A DNA stretch of 64,000 nt from Xestospongia bergquistia (Eukaryota; Porifera; Demospongiae; Haplosclerida; Petrosiidae): the NCBI GenBank assembly GCA_963965975.1, contig OZ014412.1, positions 6,884,501 to 6,948,500 on the forward strand. Direction: 5' to 3'. The translations under genes were made by a program, and so were the position numbers. The notes beneath the pieces are model-generated. The model had not been told where the DNA came from. It saw nothing but the letters and a program-made list of their open reading frames with translations, and searched no databases. This document shows, in pieces, positions 62,640 through 64,000 of this stretch (positions are counted from its first letter, which is position 1; every line of letters starts with the position of its first letter).

Positions 62640-63290
62640 ATATTAACTCATCGACACTGGTACCAGCAATATCTGTTGTTGACAATTGACATTCATCATT
62701 AACTGACACTTCAAGTGGATCAGGATATACCAGTAGTGTGTTGTTGTATATGAGGAGATCAGAATCAATTAATATATACATTGAGTTGTACTTCATCACT
62801 CCATTCACTAACCAGTAAACATTATTAGTAACATTGACAAGTTATGAGACAACTAACAGAGTTTAGAAATCCAGTAATAGAAAATAATGAAGTCATTGAT
62901 AATATACCAATAGCTGTGTGTAAGATATTGCAATAAACCACAAAATTATCTGCTTTACCTGTAGTCAAATTAATTATAGTTTTTATGCTAACATTATTAA
63001 CAGTAGGTCCTACTATATTTTGATAGGCTCTGACTGTGATGTTGTAATTTCTTTCTGGTATCAATATGACTTAGTTCCCATCACCTTTGGCATTGACTAC
63101 ATATCCATCAGCACGACATGGAACAGGTGTCCAAATAACAGTGATAACAATGACTGTCTTGTTGACCAGAATAGGAGGAAAGGGAATGAGAGGATTACAA
63201 CCTGTAGCTATAGTAGTAAAAATATTTACCAGTTAATGTAAGATAATGATTTGTTATGACATTATCAACTTTTTGCTGTTGGCTTTCACT
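62640..63290 (-). pseudogene. Compact remnant, third copy
   Basis: Ig-b end (63230-63290), FN3-1 with deletions (about 62965-63180), TM-like segment (about 62865-62920), Ig-c piece (62700-62830) and tail piece. Here the second half of FN3-1 reads open into the hydrophobic segment and ends at 62825. Confidence 0.65.
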
Positions 63291-63559
63291 TTATCAGTTG
63301 ATAATAATTGAATGAGAGTAGTATAATAAGTATCTATAGATTAGATGTAAGTTTGATTTAATTGGGTTTGATGTCAATTCATCTAATTGTCATTTTTTGA
63401 CATATACATGATCTATTTCCATTAATTATGTAAATGACACACACTTCATGAAAATTAGCTGAAACATACAAAATATCAATGTGAACTTAAAGTACAACAG
63501 CAACAACATGAAAAAAACACAATTATTGATAACATAGACAGTCAATATGTAATATGTAT
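63291..63559. other. Intergenic spacer
   Basis: AT-rich 3' flank of the edge gene, homologous to 48690-48954 and 53976-54256. No exon is seen. Confidence 0.4.
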
Positions 63560-64000
63560 TCATATTGACTCATAGACACTGGTACCAGCAATATCTGTTG
63601 TTGACAGTTGACACTCATCATATATCACTTTACTCTCATCAGCTAGTTTAGACTGATGAAGACTGTATGGCTCACAGACTTTCATTTCAATATCTTCATC
63701 AGGTCTATAGATAGACAGTGTATGAGTTAACACAAATAACAGAAATATGACAACTTACCCACTGTCTGTTTGATGTTGATCTTTAGAAGAAGAGATAACT
63801 AGTCTGTATCAAAGATAATACAACTTTATACATGTAGACATTTCTTACCGTCTGTTATGTATAAATTGTAAGATATTAGCAATAGAACAAGCTATCACTA
63901 CAGATAACAATATACCAACAAGTACACCCAGTCCAATAATAGAACTAGTACAAGATATCAAATATAAACATTAAATATTAGAGACAGTACCTTTTGCAAC
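63560..64000 (-). CDS. Tyrosine-tail receptor, 3' exons only (gene runs off the right edge)
   Basis: Exons are 63991-64000 (end of FN3-5), 63849-63944 (TM, same length and frame as in S1 and S4), 63759-63803 and 63560-63704 (tail). The tail keeps the three tyrosines and ends SVYESI. It occupies the same place before the compact remnant, mini-gene and gene D that S4 occupies before gene C. Confidence 0.75.

Noticed and set aside
1-64000. tRNA, rRNA, CRISPR arrays, bacterial operons, retroelements
   Set aside because: No cloverleaf, rRNA segment, regularly spaced repeat, polycistronic layout, reverse transcriptase or LTR pair was recognised. Direct repeats here are duplicated exons.

Overview
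The window is AT-rich, intron-dense animal DNA with no prokaryotic hallmarks. Exons are about 40-370 nt, introns carry GT..AG ends, and many introns are only 45-50 nt. Extracellular exons carry one Ig-like or fibronectin type III (FN3) domain each, and nearly all join in phase 1. Compact introns, tandem receptor phosphatases and very Asn-rich (glycosylated) ectodomains fit an early-branching metazoan. A demosponge such as Amphimedon is my best guess; that is inference, not something the sequence proves.

Everything recognisable lies on the minus strand and belongs to one tandemly duplicated family of type I membrane receptors. The full ectodomain is: signal peptide, Ig-a, Ig-b, FN3-1, Ig-c, FN3-2, FN3-3, FN3-4, FN3-5, transmembrane helix (TM). 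Three kinds of cytoplasmic side follow. (1) Tandem protein tyrosine phosphatase (PTP) domains D1 and D2: gene A (9795-16315) is intact over 25 exons; gene B (23278-27644) is broken; gene C (40103-46534) has intact PTP exons behind an in-frame stop. (2) A tail of about 63 residues with three tyrosines, ending in the ITIM-like SVYESI: S1 (2115-5975) and S4 (48955-52628) are intact, S2 (32490-36286) has one frameshift, S3 (17923-21489) and S7 (28333-30044) are decayed, and S6 (54257-57308) and an edge gene (63560-64000) are partial. (3) A short PTP-less tail made by the stop in the juxtamembrane exon: C and its partial twin D (57400-61165).

Layout from left to right: edge gene 5' exons (1-256); remnant (883-1850); S1; remnant with a small DNA transposon (6470-8118); vestigial Ig and TM exons (8176-8882); gene A; remnant (17050-17560); S3; vestigial exons; B; S7; remnant (30665-32220); S2; remnant with the same transposon (36785-38417); vestigial exons; C; a two-exon mini-gene (47065-47329); remnant (47995-48690); S4; remnant (53275-53975); S6 (5' truncated); D; second mini-gene (61696-61960); remnant (62640-63290); edge gene.

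Duplication happened at several scales. About 12.3 kb at the left (1-~12320) recurs at ~29789-42565, offset about 30.3 kb. A 42678-48700 block recurs 14631 bp to the right, and 2.25 kb of it (42678-44923 and 57309-59554) looks identical. One edge of that block cuts abruptly through the Ig-b exon of S6. Exon types are shuffled between paralogs: a divergent Ig-b version occurs only in S4 and B.

The most interesting reading is a paired-receptor cluster. Near-identical, rapidly recombining Ig/FN3 ectodomains sit on either a phosphatase or a tyrosine-motif tail. This is the organisation expected of self/non-self or immune-type receptors, and resembles in concept the cnidarian Alr complex. The function is inferred; the architecture is read directly from the sequence.
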